Source: Dama dama
Taxonomy: Eukaryota > Chordata > Mammalia > Artiodactyla > Cervidae
Reading direction: 5' to 3'
Assembly (NCBI RefSeq): GCF_033118175.1
Contig: NC_083685.1
Span: 127,034,501 to 127,098,500 of the forward strand
DNA length: 64,000 nucleotides
Shown: piece after piece, positions 1 through 10,900 of the stretch
How positions within the stretch are numbered: the first letter of the stretch is position 1
Layout of the letters: each line of letters opens with the position of its first letter
The notes under the pieces: model-generated
Told to the model about the DNA's origin: nothing
What the model saw: only the letters and a program-made list of their open reading frames with translations
Databases searched by the model: none
Translations under genes and position numbers: made by a program

Positions 1-546
1 GGACCAGCAGAGAATCGCGCCCCCCCCCCCCCCCTTTTTTTAATACTTTTAACTCACCAAGATTGAGCTTTTAAAGATCTTTTGGATCACTGTAAAATCA
101 TAGCAGGTAGAGAATGAGAAGATGTGGAAATAAAACAGAGGTGGCTTAATTGGAACAGTCTGTCTTGTTCTTGTGTTTACTAGAAGGGAAAATCTTTGAT
201 GTCATAACCCTGAAACCCCAAGGGTATTTTATTAGGAGTGTAGAGGCATGACAAAAATAGCCGAACCAGGGGGGTCTGTGCATGGCTACGATTAGGATCC
301 CATAGGTCCTTTTGTCTTAACTGATAAGAATTAGCAGAATGTTAGGTAAATTTTTTTTTTTTTTTTTTTTGAACAGTGTGAATTTATATGACCCTGGGAA
401 TATTTAGCATAGCTTTGTAGGAAGGTATTTTAAGACTTTGTTTTTGCTCATTCTTATCGTTAATCTGTCTCGGATACTGGACAAAACTGTTTTGGCAGAC
501 TCTAGGGTGAGGAGTTAAGGTGGTGTACTTAAAACCCTGTAGCGGG
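1..546. other. FAM104A intron, mostly unassigned
   Basis: No exon or clear interspersed repeat is recognised here. A C-run followed by a T-run lies at about 21-41 and a T-run at about 351-370. By position this should be intron of FAM104A, whose last exon lies downstream on the same strand. Confidence 0.4.
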
Positions 547-872
547 GGACTTCCTTGGTGGCTCAGTGGTAAAGAATCCACCTGCCATTGCGGGTGACGA
601 GGGTTCGGTCCCTGACCTGGGAGGATCCCACATGCCACAGAGCAACTAAGCTCATGCACCCCCGGCTCTTGAGCCTGTGCTCTGGAGCCCAGGAGCTGCA
701 GCTACTGAAGCCCACGTGCCCTAGAGCCTGTGCTCTGCAAGAAGAGAAGCCACTGTGATGAGATGTCCTCGCACCGCAACTGGAGAGCAGACCTGCTCGC
801 CACAACTAGAGAAAAGCCTGTGCAGCAACGAAGACCCAGTACAGCCAAAAATAAATTTAAATTAATTTAATA
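547..872 (+). mobile_element. CHR-type tRNA-derived SINE
   Basis: The copy starts with the tRNA-like head 'ggacttccttggtggctcag' and runs through the 'gagcaactaag' and 'ctgtgctct' modules to an AT-rich tail containing 'aaaaataaatttaaa'. This full-length modular layout is that of cetartiodactyl CHR SINEs. The subfamily was not determined. Confidence 0.7.
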
Positions 873-1133
873 AGCTGATGCTGAAGCTGAGACTCCAATA
901 CTTTGGCCACCTCATGCGAAGAGCTGACTCATTGGAAAAGACCCTGATGCTGGGAGGGATTGGGGGCAGGAGGAGAAGGGAACGACAGAGGATGAGATGG
1001 CTGGATGGCATCACCGACTCGATGAGCATGAATTTGAGTAAACTCCAGGAGTTGGTGATGGACAGGGAGGCCTGGCGTGCTGCGGTTCACGGGGTCACAA
1101 AGAGTCGGACACGACTGAGTGACTAAACTGACT
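873..1133 (+). mobile_element. BovB LINE 3' end
   Basis: This is the terminal part of BovB (RTE class), including the translated segment starting 'LKLRLQYFGHLMRR' and the SINE-shared tail 'cacgactgagtgactaaact'. It abuts the CHR SINE and is 5' truncated, like most BovB copies. Confidence 0.85.
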
Positions 1134-1193
1134 GAAGAAACTATTAAAAAAAAAACAACACAAAAACCCTGTCACAAATTAACTCTGAAATTA

Positions 1194-2707
1194 TTAGGTT
1201 GGGGCAAAAGTAATCACAGTTTTTGCATTGTTGAAATTTGCCATTTGATATTGAAATACAGGGCTTCCTAGGTGGTGCAAGTGGTGAAGAACCCGCTTGC
1301 CAGTGCAGAAGACGTAAGAGACTCCAGGTTCTATCTCTGGGTCAGGAAGACGATCCCCTGGAGGAGGGCATGGCAGCCCACTCCAGTATTCTTGCCTGGA
1401 GAATCCCATCAACAGAGAAGCCTGGCAGGCTACAGTCAGTAGGGTCACAAAGAGTTGGATACAACTGATGTGACTTAGCACACATATACATTGGAATACA
1501 TTCTAAATAAATGTGGTTATGTTATACATCATTTTAATGTGCATTTCTCGCTTTTATGTTTTTTATATGACTTAACTATTTGCTGTTTGTATTTATTTTA
1601 GACAATAGAAACGATGTTAGACAAAAAGCAAATTCTAGCAATTTCCTTATTTGAGTTCAAAATGGTTCGTAAAGCAATGGAGACAACTCTCAACATCAGC
1701 AGTGCATTTGGCCCAGGAACTGTAATGAACGTATAGTACAGTGGTGGTTCAAGGAGTTTTGGAAAGGACGAGAGAGCCTGAAGATGAGGAGCGCAGTGGC
1801 CGGCCGTGGGAAATCGACAGCGGTCAGCTGAGACCATCGTGAAAGCTGATCCTCTTACGGCTACACAGGAAGTTGCCCAAGAACTCAACGTTGACGATTC
1901 TATGGTCATTTGGCATTTGAAGCAAACTGGAAAGGTGAAAAGGCTCGCTAAGTGGGTGTCTCATGAGCTGATTGAAAATGAAAAAAATCGTAGTTTTGAA
2001 ATGTCATCATCTCTAATCCTGTGCATCAACAGTGAACCATTTCTCAATCAGATTGTGACGTGTGATGAAAGGTGGATTTTATACAACAACGGCAACGACC
2101 AGCTTAGTGGTTAGACCGAGAAGAAGCTCCAAGACGCTTTGCAAAGCCAATCTTGCATCAGAAAAAGTGGTGGTTACTGTTGGGTGGTCTGCTGCTGATC
2201 TGATCCACTACAGCTTTCTGAATCCCAGCGAAAACATTATGTCTGGGAAGTATGCTCAGCAAATTGATGAGATGCACCAAAAACTGCAATGCCTGCAGCT
2301 GGCATTGGTCAACAGAAGAGGCCCAGTTCTTCTCCATGACAATACCTGACCACATGTCATGCAACCAATGCTTCACAAGTTGAATGAATGGGACTAGGAA
2401 GTCTTGCCTCATGTGCTGTATTCACCTGACCTCTCCCCAACCAACTGCCACTTCTTTGTGTCTTGACAACTTTTTGCAGGGAAAACTCCCACAACCAGCA
2501 GGAGGCAGAAAATGCTTTCCAGGAGCTAGTCGAATCCCGAAGCAGGGATATTTATGCAACAGGAATAAGCAAACTGATTTCTCGTTGGCAAAAATGTGTT
2601 GCTTGAAATGGTTCCTATTTTGGTTAATAAAGATGTGTTTGAGCCTAGTTATACTGATTTAAAATTCATGGTCCGAAACCATAATTACATTTGCACCGAC
2701 CCGATAA
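1194..2707 (+). mobile_element. mariner DNA transposon (ruminant type), inactive
   Basis: A nearly complete Tc1/mariner element. The 5' terminal repeat starts 'ttaggttggggcaaaagtaa' directly after a TA. The 3' terminal repeat, read on the opposite strand, starts 'ttatcgggtcggtgcaaatg'. Between them are pieces of mariner transposase in different frames: a helix-turn-helix region near 1640-1960, a 'TCDERWILY' block near 2060-2095, and the C-terminal region to about 2660. Stops and frameshifts break the reading frame, so it cannot encode a working transposase. A Bov-tA SINE splits it at 1261-1489. It resembles the BTMAR/Hsmar group; the exact subfamily is inferred. Confidence 0.85.
1261..1489 (+). 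mobile_element. Bov-tA SINE inserted in the mariner
   Basis: The head 'gggcttcctaggtggtgcaa', the body 'ccactccagtattcttgcct' and the tail 'cacaaagagttggatacaac' are those of Bov-tA/BOV-A2. An 11-bp target duplication flanks it: 'attgaaataca' (1250-1260) and 'attggaataca' (1490-1500), with one mismatch. Confidence 0.9.
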
Positions 2708-2756
2708 CTTTTTAAAAGATCCATTCAAACTGGAGGAACACTCCTTTCAAAAGTGT

Positions 2757-2962
2757 TAGAAGTGTTAGTCACTCAGTTGTGTCTGACTCTTTTTGACCCC
2801 CTGACCTGGGGCCCACCAGGCTCCTCTGTGGAATTTCCCAGGCAAGAATGCTGGAGTGCGTTGCCATTTCCTTCTCCCGGGGATCTTTTCAACCCAGGGA
2901 TTGAACCTGGGTCTCCCACATTGCAGGCAGATTCCTTTATCGACTGAACCACCAGGGAAGGC
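2757..2962 (-). mobile_element. Bov-tA SINE
   Basis: This is the reverse-strand form: 'cactcagttgtgtctgactc' at the left end and 'gaaccaccagggaagg' at the right. 'agtgttag' is repeated at the left border. Confidence 0.85.
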
Positions 2963-5900
2963 TCGCTGTTCAAGTTCTTGAAATATTTGTGATGCGTTGC
3001 ATCAGCTCCGAGTACGGATAGCTACCCAAGCAGTTTCATCTTGAACCTGACTGTTGCCTTGTTGAGTAATGAGGATACATACATGTTTTTAGGCAGGAAC
3101 TTCAAACAGATGATGTGGCCTAACTCTGTCTTGTAAGGAGTGACCCCTGTATTTTCTTCCCATGCATATTTAGGAAGTGGTTTTAATTGGCCTACTGAAC
3201 TCATTTGGAGTCTAATGGGCCCACTGAGAGCTCTCTTAACCCACTGAGAGCTTACCAGACCTGGAGCTCACTCAAGTCACTGGGCACTTTGGGAGCACAG
3301 TTTTAAGTTAGAAGCCCTGGTGGACTTGGCTGGGATCACCTCTTGTAATTCGCATTCTACAGTGGCCTTAGGGTGAACTCATTCTCACTCCAGGGATGGA
3401 GTGTGTAATACAACCAGCAAGATTTTTTTTTTTTCCTTTTCAGGCTCATGTAAATGAAAAGCACCACTGAACTGGGAGATGGATGTGAGGGGAAGCCGGG
3501 GCTTGAAGGAAAATAAAATACGATGTTGCTCTGCTTTTCTAATTAAGAGAAAGCATACAACTCTAGGTAATAAATGTACACATGTATTCCGGCTTGCTCT
3601 CTATGAAGCAGAGACTCACTAATTAACAGCCCCGCCTGGGGGACTTTCTAAAGGTTATTAGTAGAAAGAGTCTTCAGAGTTATTTTGTTCCTACCATGGG
3701 TATAAATGGGCTCTCTCTCAAACTGAGTTCTCACTGTGGAAAGTAAAATTCAGGGCAGCCTAGCTGAGCACCAGGCGCTCCTCTGCTGTGTCATTGGAGC
3801 CGCGTGAACTAAGAAAATAAGCTTTGGCTTCTGTGTCCCCGGCTCCACGGTTTAGATGTATTCTTCTTTCTGCCAGAAACAGCGCGTGTCCCTCTGCCTT
3901 CTCTCAGGCCTCTGAGTGTTTTTCTGGTACTTCTCCCTTCCCTGCCCTCCACACAGTCTGATCCAGAAAAGTTCCATCAAGCGGGGGAAATGCAGTTTTC
4001 TTTCTTGTCTCAGGTTTCCGGGTTTTATAAGACAAAACGATTGATTTCTGCATATATCTTAAGGCTTTGCTAGAGACTTAAAATTCAGTTTTACACCTTC
4101 AGGGGTAAAAGGAAATAATGGTCTTTCCTTTATCCCATAAAGTTAAGATCTGTTAGAGTAACTTTTCAGCCTTTTTGAACTGGTCCCATAGAAATGCTTC
4201 GTTTTGTGATGCGTACATACTGAATATACTTGTGCATCGTTGAAAAAAGTCTCACAGAACCAGTGCCCTTATCGTGTTGCACTGTTTGATATTATGCTGG
4301 TTGCTGCTGGCCCATCCGTGGATGGTGACATATTCCCTGAAGCCCCCATCCCCCCAAGTGCCAAGACGGGTCTGAGAAGGCAGCAAGTAGGAACGAGTGC
4401 ACCTCTGAAAGAGATTTGTTTTGTTTTCACCTTTAATGACAGTATGTATGGAAGGTTTTATGTGTATTAAAATAACTTACAAAGTGCATTCACCTGGATT
4501 CCCAGGTTTCTCTGTAGGTTCTCTCTTAGTCTAAAAGCATCATCAACCTGCTGTCTCCTAGTGATTGAACTGAAATAGTTCAGAGGTTCTTAAGCTGTTA
4601 CATTAAATGAGACTAACAGCCTTCCTAAAATGTTACTGATAGTATCATTGTATTTTTTTAAGTCTCAGTCTTAGAGTCAGAAAAAACTGAAGACCTTACT
4701 CTCTTGAAGTAGCACTGTTTAGTTCTTTAGCATTTTGTCCTCAAAAGAAGTATTTTTTTGTAGAAGCTGTAGAAAATATTTTTTTAAAGTAGGTCTAAAT
4801 GCTAAATATTTTGGCATGTCTGTCCTTCTAGAATATTTTTGGTGTACTTGTGTGTATACATAAATACTTTGAAAACCAGCAGACCTACTGTACGTTATTC
4901 TGTAACCTATAAAAAACGATGTTAAAGATCTCTTTCTTCCTCAGTATATGTAAGTCTCCATCATCACTGTTAACCAGCTTCATCGTTAATAGTTTCATTG
5001 TTGTGGATTACAATTCATGTATTACATTTTATATACGTTACTTTGTGGTTTCATCAGTTGTCTGTAATTTTAGACATTTAGGTTGTTTCCGTTTTTAGCT
5101 ATTATAAACAAGGCCACGCTAAAGATTTTAATACATGTCTTTAAAACTCTGAGTTACAGGATACTTAGAACAGCCTAGAAGCTGAAGGTGCTTGTCCCCT
5201 CCCTCCCCTCTTTAAGAGCATCTGTACAGCCGTCTTCTCTGTTTATTTGAAGGAATGTCCATATTTTCTCACAGTAGTGTCACCATTGCTATTAGAGTAT
5301 GAAATAAAGATAAAATATAAACTTGACTTACTAGAAACATTCTAGTTTTATCTTGACTTACTGGATTCTAGTTCTTGCCTTAATTTTCAGACAGTGCTTG
5401 TAACGAGAAATGGTAAAGAAAAGCACGGAGGACGCAGAGTGCTCTTGGTGGTGGGTTTCTTCCCTAGTGCGGTGGCCTGCTCGTCACCTGGCCCAGCCAT
5501 GCTAGGGATGCTGGCGGCAGTTCTAGCTAGCTTCTATACTAGGTCAAGGGAGACTTTCATGGAACAATGTTTTTCTGTTTGAATTGGCTTTGACTTCTTA
5601 GGTCTTCAAGTAAATGTACAGTAATTGCTGCTGCTGCTTAACCCTACGATCTGGTCTTATTCAGCCTCTTAAAATGCTTCCATGAGTTTGTTTTTGTAGA
5701 AAGATGGGATATGTTGTCTCCTATTGCCTCTGGGCGATGGGCTCCATGACCTGTTAGTATAAGTCCCTGCAAATGATTCTCAGACCATGACATTTCTTGG
5801 TTTAAGAATGGACATTCGTGAAACATGGCTTTTTTTGCCATTTCAGTTTATATACATATTGTTAGGTGTAATTTTTTATCAGAAAGTGAATAGAACTAGC

Positions 5901-6277
5901 TTTTTAAAAATCACGTTTAAATTATCTGGAAGCATGTATGTGTTTATTCTTATAATGGAAACACACTGCAAAAAGTTGTAGGAAAGGGTAGAAAAAAACC
6001 TCCAACTATAATTCCTCCATCTAACATAATTATTGTGATCTGTTTCTTTCTGGTCTTTTTCCTAATCTGTAGATTTCACACGATGGAAGGCAGGCATTTC
6101 AAAACCAATGTTTTTGTCGAAGGGAATATAAATTTAGATGTGTCCCCCCCAAGAAAATTCTACACAAGAGCATTGACCTCCAGAATTGTTTCTCCTCATG
6201 CGTTGCTTCTTTCCGGCACGGTGTCGTGTTGAGATGTAAATGGGAAAGGGCGCTGCTAACCGAGTTACTGGAGCTGT
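2963..6277. other. FAM104A intron, unique sequence
   Basis: AT-rich sequence without recognised SINE, LINE or exon. Short open frames such as 4240-4470 show no family resemblance and no paired splice sites. The penultimate exon of FAM104A was looked for and not recognised; it may lie before the window. Confidence 0.4.
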
Positions 6278-6283
6278 TGCTTA

Positions 6284-6496
6284 ACTGTGCTTGCTCACTT
6301 GTGTCCTGTCCTCATTCTTTGCAACCCCGTGGATTGGAGCCTGCCAGGCCCTTCTGTCCACGGGATTTCCCGGGCAAGAATACTGGAATGGGTTGCCATT
6401 TCCTCCTCCAGGAGAGCTTCCCGACCCAGGGATCAAACCCAGGTCTGCTGCATCGGCAGGTGGGTTGTTAGCCCTCTGAACCCCCGGGAAGGCCCG
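6284..6496 (-). mobile_element. Bov-tA SINE upstream of the last FAM104A exon
   Basis: The reverse-strand copy runs from 'tgctcacttgtgtcctgtcc' to 'aacccccgggaaggcc' and ends about 80 bp before the exon's splice acceptor, so it sits in the last intron. It is fairly diverged. Confidence 0.85.
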
Positions 6497-6577
6497 GGGA
6501 ATCTGCAGGTAGACCGCAGTAGAGCTGCTGAGAGCCCCGCAGCCTGGCGGTGACGCGCCTCTCTTTCCTTGTTGCAG

Positions 6578-6811
6578 TCTTCGAGCAGCGACGGCGGCGG
6601 CAGCAGCAGCAGCAGCAGCATCAGCAGCCCCGACAGGGCCAGCGGGCCGGAGAGCAGCTTGCACCACCTCGCCGCCGGGTCCGGCCCCCACACGCCGCAG
6701 CCCGCGCCCGCGCCGTCCGCGCTGTGCCCAGGCCCCTACTTCCACATCAACCAGACCCTGAAGGAGGCCCACTTCCACAGCCTGCAGCACCGGGGCCGGC
6801 CTCCCTCGTGA
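6578..6811 (+). CDS. FAM104A: FAM104A (VCF1), last coding exon
   Basis: This is the C-terminal exon of FAM104A, also called VCF1. VCF1 is a small nuclear protein of vertebrates that binds the AAA ATPase p97/VCP and favours its nuclear localisation. The exon follows a good acceptor ('ctctttccttgttgcag', ending at 6577) and encodes 77 residues plus a TGA stop at 6809-6811. It starts with a serine-rich, low-complexity stretch (Ser-Ser-Ser-Ser-Asp-Gly-Gly-Gly then a run of Ser) written largely as AGC codons, followed by 'ISSPDRASGPESS', a proline-rich linker, and the conserved terminal segment 'YFHINQTLKEAHFHSLQHRG'. That last segment is the VCP-binding helix of the family. The upstream exons are not visible in this window. 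The gene converges on COG1. The identification rests on the terminal motif and on synteny with human 17q25. Confidence 0.88.
   Translation, partial: SSSSDGGGSSSSSSISSPDRASGPESSLHHLAAGSGPHTPQPAPAPSALCPGPYFHINQTLKEAHFHSLQHRGRPPS
6593..6629 (+). repeat. GGC/AGC trinucleotide tract in FAM104A
   Basis: A short in-frame tract of GGC followed by six AGC codons, one ATC and two more AGC. It encodes a Gly-Ser run and could vary in length between individuals or species. Confidence 0.8.
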
Positions 6812-7200
6812 CGCCGCAGACTCTTGCCTTCTGTGAAGGGACAGCGCTATGCGGATTTGATATTTCAAGTTAGCGATGTTTTAAAAAAATTGCACAAAAA
6901 AATGCCTGTTGGCTTTTCAATCTATATTTGAGATAACAGGTTAACAGGCTGTTGTTTACTTGTGGTTTTGCTGCACTATTGCGATTTCCAAGGGGCTTTG
7001 AAGCAGTTTTTTATAGGATTCTTTTAAGGGTGGGTATCAAGGGAACCATAGGAGGACACATCATCTGTGTGTTGAACCCATAGTTTGTCCAGTTTAGACT
7101 GCTTTCCAGGTCTGTTAGTTAGAAATTCTACTTTATGTAAAAAGGCCTTTTAAAACTGCAGGATCTTCAATTTTTTAAATAAACTAGTAAAGAGGATCTA
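6812..7200 (+). other. FAM104A 3'UTR
   Basis: AT-rich sequence follows the stop and contains an AATAAA signal at 7178-7183, so cleavage is expected at about 7195-7205. Use of more distal sites cannot be excluded. Confidence 0.65.
7178..7183 (+). terminator. poly(A) signal of FAM104A
   Basis: A canonical AATAAA on the + strand, about 370 bases after the FAM104A stop, within a T/A-rich context. Confidence 0.6.
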
Positions 7201-7834
7201 CTTTCCATGAAAAAAAAACCAAGATTTTTTTCCAGAACATAGAAAGCTGGACCAGCCTTGCACTGAAGTGAACTGCCATGCTACCTCTTAGAACGTGGAC
7301 GTCCTGTTGAACGTGCTGTCTTCTCTGATGGGGACAGTCAGACCCCGGATAGACTGTGTGAGTGAGTCAGCTCCGGCCCCCTGACTGTCTTCTCTCTGCT
7401 CTATATTTGTATTTCCAGAGAGAAGGGCTTTCTGATTCATGGACCCCGGATAGCTTGTTAACTGTCATTCCTCCAGAGCTGCTGTCTCAGACTTAGGCAA
7501 CACTGCCCGGCTCGGACAGTCACGGAACATGGACGTGACTTCCGGTCTCAGGCACCACCTGTCCCCCGGCAGCTGGTGTGAGCACCCCGCTGGTTCCGCC
7601 TTGCCGTGTGAGAAGGTGCTAGTGAAGGCTGACGCAGTGTGAGCTCTAGGAACTGAGGTCTGAAGTCACACGTGCTGTGAACTCTGGGACAAGGACTTAC
7701 TTGCTTTATGCTCAGAGTCATCCCTGCGCCCAACAGGAATGAGGGGGCTGCGTGCCACCAAGGCCACCGCAGAGGCTGGTGTGGCTCAGAAACAAAGGAG
7801 CAGAGTCACTTCTAGGAGAAACAAGACAGGAGTG
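7201..7834. other. gap between convergent genes
   Basis: No exon, repeat or further canonical poly(A) signal is recognised on the + strand here. The stretch separates the 3' ends of FAM104A and COG1. Confidence 0.4.
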
Positions 7835-7840
7835 TTTATT
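7835..7840 (-). terminator. poly(A) signal of COG1
   Basis: 'tttatt' on the + strand reads AATAAA on the - strand. It begins only 15 bases after the COG1 stop codon, implying an unusually short 3'UTR of a few tens of bases. Confidence 0.7.
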
Positions 7841-7855
7841 TAGAGAGCGTCCTCG

Positions 7856-7993
7856 TCACTTGGTCATGCTGGAGAGCCACCCGAGTTTGAACAGCGAGGG
7901 TGTGGCCGAGTCCTCCTCGTCAGCGACCAGCTGCCTGAACAGGGAGCCGGCCTGCCTGGGGTCGCCTGCTCGGGAGAGCGCCGGGGGCGTCGC
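7856..7993 (-). CDS. COG1: COG1 exon 14 (residues 935-979, stop)
   Basis: The exon begins after a CAG at 7994-7996 and ends with TGA at 7856-7858. It encodes 'GSLFRQLVADEEDSATPSLF' and the conserved C-terminus. A second acceptor AG lies six bases upstream, so a variant with two more residues is possible. Confidence 0.9.
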   Translation of the reverse strand, partial: ATPPALSRAGDPRQAGSLFRQLVADEEDSATPSLFKLGWLSSMTK

Positions 7994-10900
7994 CTGCCGC
8001 TGTGTGGAGAGGAAAGTGCCTTAGCGTCCACCCGGACCGCCGGCCGCCCGCCCCCCACTCCGCTCGGGGGTCCACGTGGCGGGCACACGGCGGGTCTGAG
8101 CCGCACGGCCAGCTCCTGGAGGGGACTGCTTAGTCCAGATGGAAAAGGACATGCGGCAGACTGCGGGGCCGTGACGGGACAGCTGGCGTCGGGAGCGAGG
8201 ACGGAGGAAGGGCACCGTGTGCCTCCTCTCCATGGCGTGTTCCTCTCGGGTGCAGAGCTGAAAGGGCAGTTACTGGGAGGACAAGTGGACAGCCGTGGGG
8301 AAAGCTAAGAGCACAGGCCCGGGCTCAGGAGTGGGAGGCTTGTGCACAAACTTTTTTTTTTCCCACCCTTACTCCCATCTCCCAAGTTTTAAAACCCGGT
8401 GTTGATAGGATTTTGGACCTGACTGGGTTTGATGGCAGGGAATATGGAAAGGAGACATTGCAAGTACTTTTATCCAACCAGAGAGCAAACGAGGACTACA
8501 CGCTGGAAGGAAGGGAGCCGTGTGAGCGCTCAGACACATTTGTACACAACACACTTCAGAGACCCCCTGAGGACTCCCGCAGCTATCCTAGCAGATGGCA
8601 GCCTACTGAGACAAAAGATCTATTAACAAAAACAGGTGAAGCTCGAGGAAGCAAACTTCCTACCCGCCTAAAAGAAACGAGAGACGAAACCATCACTGAA
8701 ACAGCAGGTTTTTTCCCCCCCAAATAAGTATAGTCGTAGTGCTGGGTTAGCAGTTAACTCTTCTACCCTCTTAATCTTAAACACAAGCTGTAATCTCGGT
8801 CCGTCCTGCACATTTTCTACAGCCTTGGCAGCCTGAGATTCATTTCTACCATGAGGCTACTTGATAGTGTCAGTGGGCATCTTTTAAAACCTCTCTTAGC
8901 TCAAGCTAGTAACATCGTGTATTTCCTTATTGCGCCGCCATTAAAAGCAGCATTAGTGCATCTTGTCACTTGGTTCTCCATCGGTTATTTGATGGGGCGG
9001 AGCGGGCGGCTTGGTGGGAGGTGGGGTGGGGTCCCTGGGGACGAACTCTCGGTCAGACACTCACCTGGGCTGCGGTCTCCATGCTTCTGCCCACTGACTT
9101 GGCCTTTCGTGTGCTTGTCATGCTCAGTGGAAGAAGCCCAAACCTGCCAGACAAGACGAAGGCGGCTCAGCGGAGAGGCTGGGGAGCTGGGGGCCCAGCA
9201 GGGGCCGCTTGGCGTCCTTACCTGATCTGGCTGGATGCCAGCGGCAGGATGTTGTGGGCTTCTTGGGAGTTGAACGTACTGCTCCTGGGGGTGAACTGGT
9301 TCTCCGAACCAGTCACCAGTCCAAAGAGAACCTGTGGGACGAGAGATGGGATACAGTGACGCGCTGTGTGCTGCGTGGTCCAGTTAAGAGAAAACCTGCT
9401 CCTGTCAGTCACCGATCACTGCTTTGGGGGCATCCTTTGGGGGCATGTTCTCTTGCGTGTGTTAATACTGCAAAATTACATATCACTGCCTGCAGGTCAG
9501 AATCTCAGAGTCAAGTAGCTCTGATCTGCTACTCTTTCTGAAGCCCTGATAAAACCTTAACAGTCCTTACCCACAACTAAAGGGTCATCCCAGGTTGCTT
9601 GGGCTGTGAGGTTTGAGGTTCGATCTAAAACTCTTTCCACCCCTGTAACTCAATTCAGCTGTGTCTCATCCGCCTGCCCCCACCCCTGTTAGGTGCTGGG
9701 CAGGCCTGTGCTGTGACCCGAGCCCCTGGCCCTTCGTGCAGAGCGGGCGTGTTCTCCCGGGACTTACGGAGGTCCGCTGCACCAGGCGGTTGAGGTTGCT
9801 GTGCAGGTGGGGGGTGAAAACGTCCAGGTCAAATGGGTCGATGAGCGTCTCCAGGTAGTCGGCCACTTTCTCGACTCTAACAAAAGGGTGAAGATGGTCA
9901 TTCTCCACCTTTCGTAGGACAGAAACCAAGCCCAGTGTGCTGCAATGCTGGAGAAGTCCTGGAACCAGCAGGTCTGTTCTCCGCAACTGCCGCCTCAGCA
10001 CCCCTTGTCACTGACCACTGTGCTTAAATAATGCTCAGGAGTTTGAACCTGGTGGGATGTCTTCTAAATCAAGTACGGAAATTCCCCATATTGTTTCCAG
10101 GGAGGGCACCAGATGCTCAAATTACACCTAACAGTTGGTAGGCGGACTCAGAGAGGGATGAGACCTGACCTGCTACATGACCATGGAATCAATTCAGCGG
10201 GTGGCCATTCTTTATCTTGCTGGTAACATGAGCCTGAGTTGTGTTGAGAATAAACACAGGGGATGGGCAGGAAGAGGCTGACTCCTGCGGCTTCCCAGAA
10301 AGGGGCCGTGCAGGTCAGGAAGAGACGCGCTGGGAGGGTGGGCACGGCTACCTGGAGTCCTGTCTGCAGCGGCCGCTTTTCATCTCTTCACCCTTGGCTG
10401 TCAGGACGACACTGAGGTAACGCAGATCGTAAAGCAGCTGCAGTGCCCGATTCTGGGTCATTGGAAAGGCACCTTCTTTCTGCAAATGAATTTCCCATCC
10501 CCAACCATTAAGGGAGATGGCCTGTCAGGTGAGAATAAACAGCTTCGTGTTTTGTCTGCGTTTCAGCTGGTTATTTCAGAAGTTTTTTATACTCAGAAGG
10601 CCAGTTTTATCTCATGACAACAACAAAAACAAGTTATACTAGATACTTGGTCTTGAACAAAATTAAAAACTTCTAATGGCAGGGAGGAGAGCCGGTCCTT
10701 AGAAAAAGGTCTCAGGTGCTGTAGACAGTCATTTTAAAGGATAAAAGCTCCTGGCATGAAGAGGGAGGCTTTTTGAGGGTGCTCAGGAGAGAAGACTTAT
10801 CTGAATTCTTTCCCAAGTCAGGAGCTGGTCCATCTTAGAAACATGGTTGATGAGATGGGAGTGAGCACCAGCGTCGGGGAGCTCACAGCAGGCAACAGGG

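Noticed and set aside
384..659. Open frames running through the CHR SINE and adjacent sequence
   Set aside because: They derive from the tRNA-like SINE and have no coding support.
1..6577. Search for the penultimate FAM104A exon
   Set aside because: No block resembling the upstream FAM104A coding sequence with flanking splice sites was recognised, so none is claimed.
6281..6868. 195-codon frame antisense to the FAM104A exon
   Set aside because: It runs through a Bov-tA SINE and the antisense of the serine tract.
8413..8727. 104-codon + strand frame in COG1 intron 13
   Set aside because: It is antisense to COG1, has no homology and no splice or poly(A) context.
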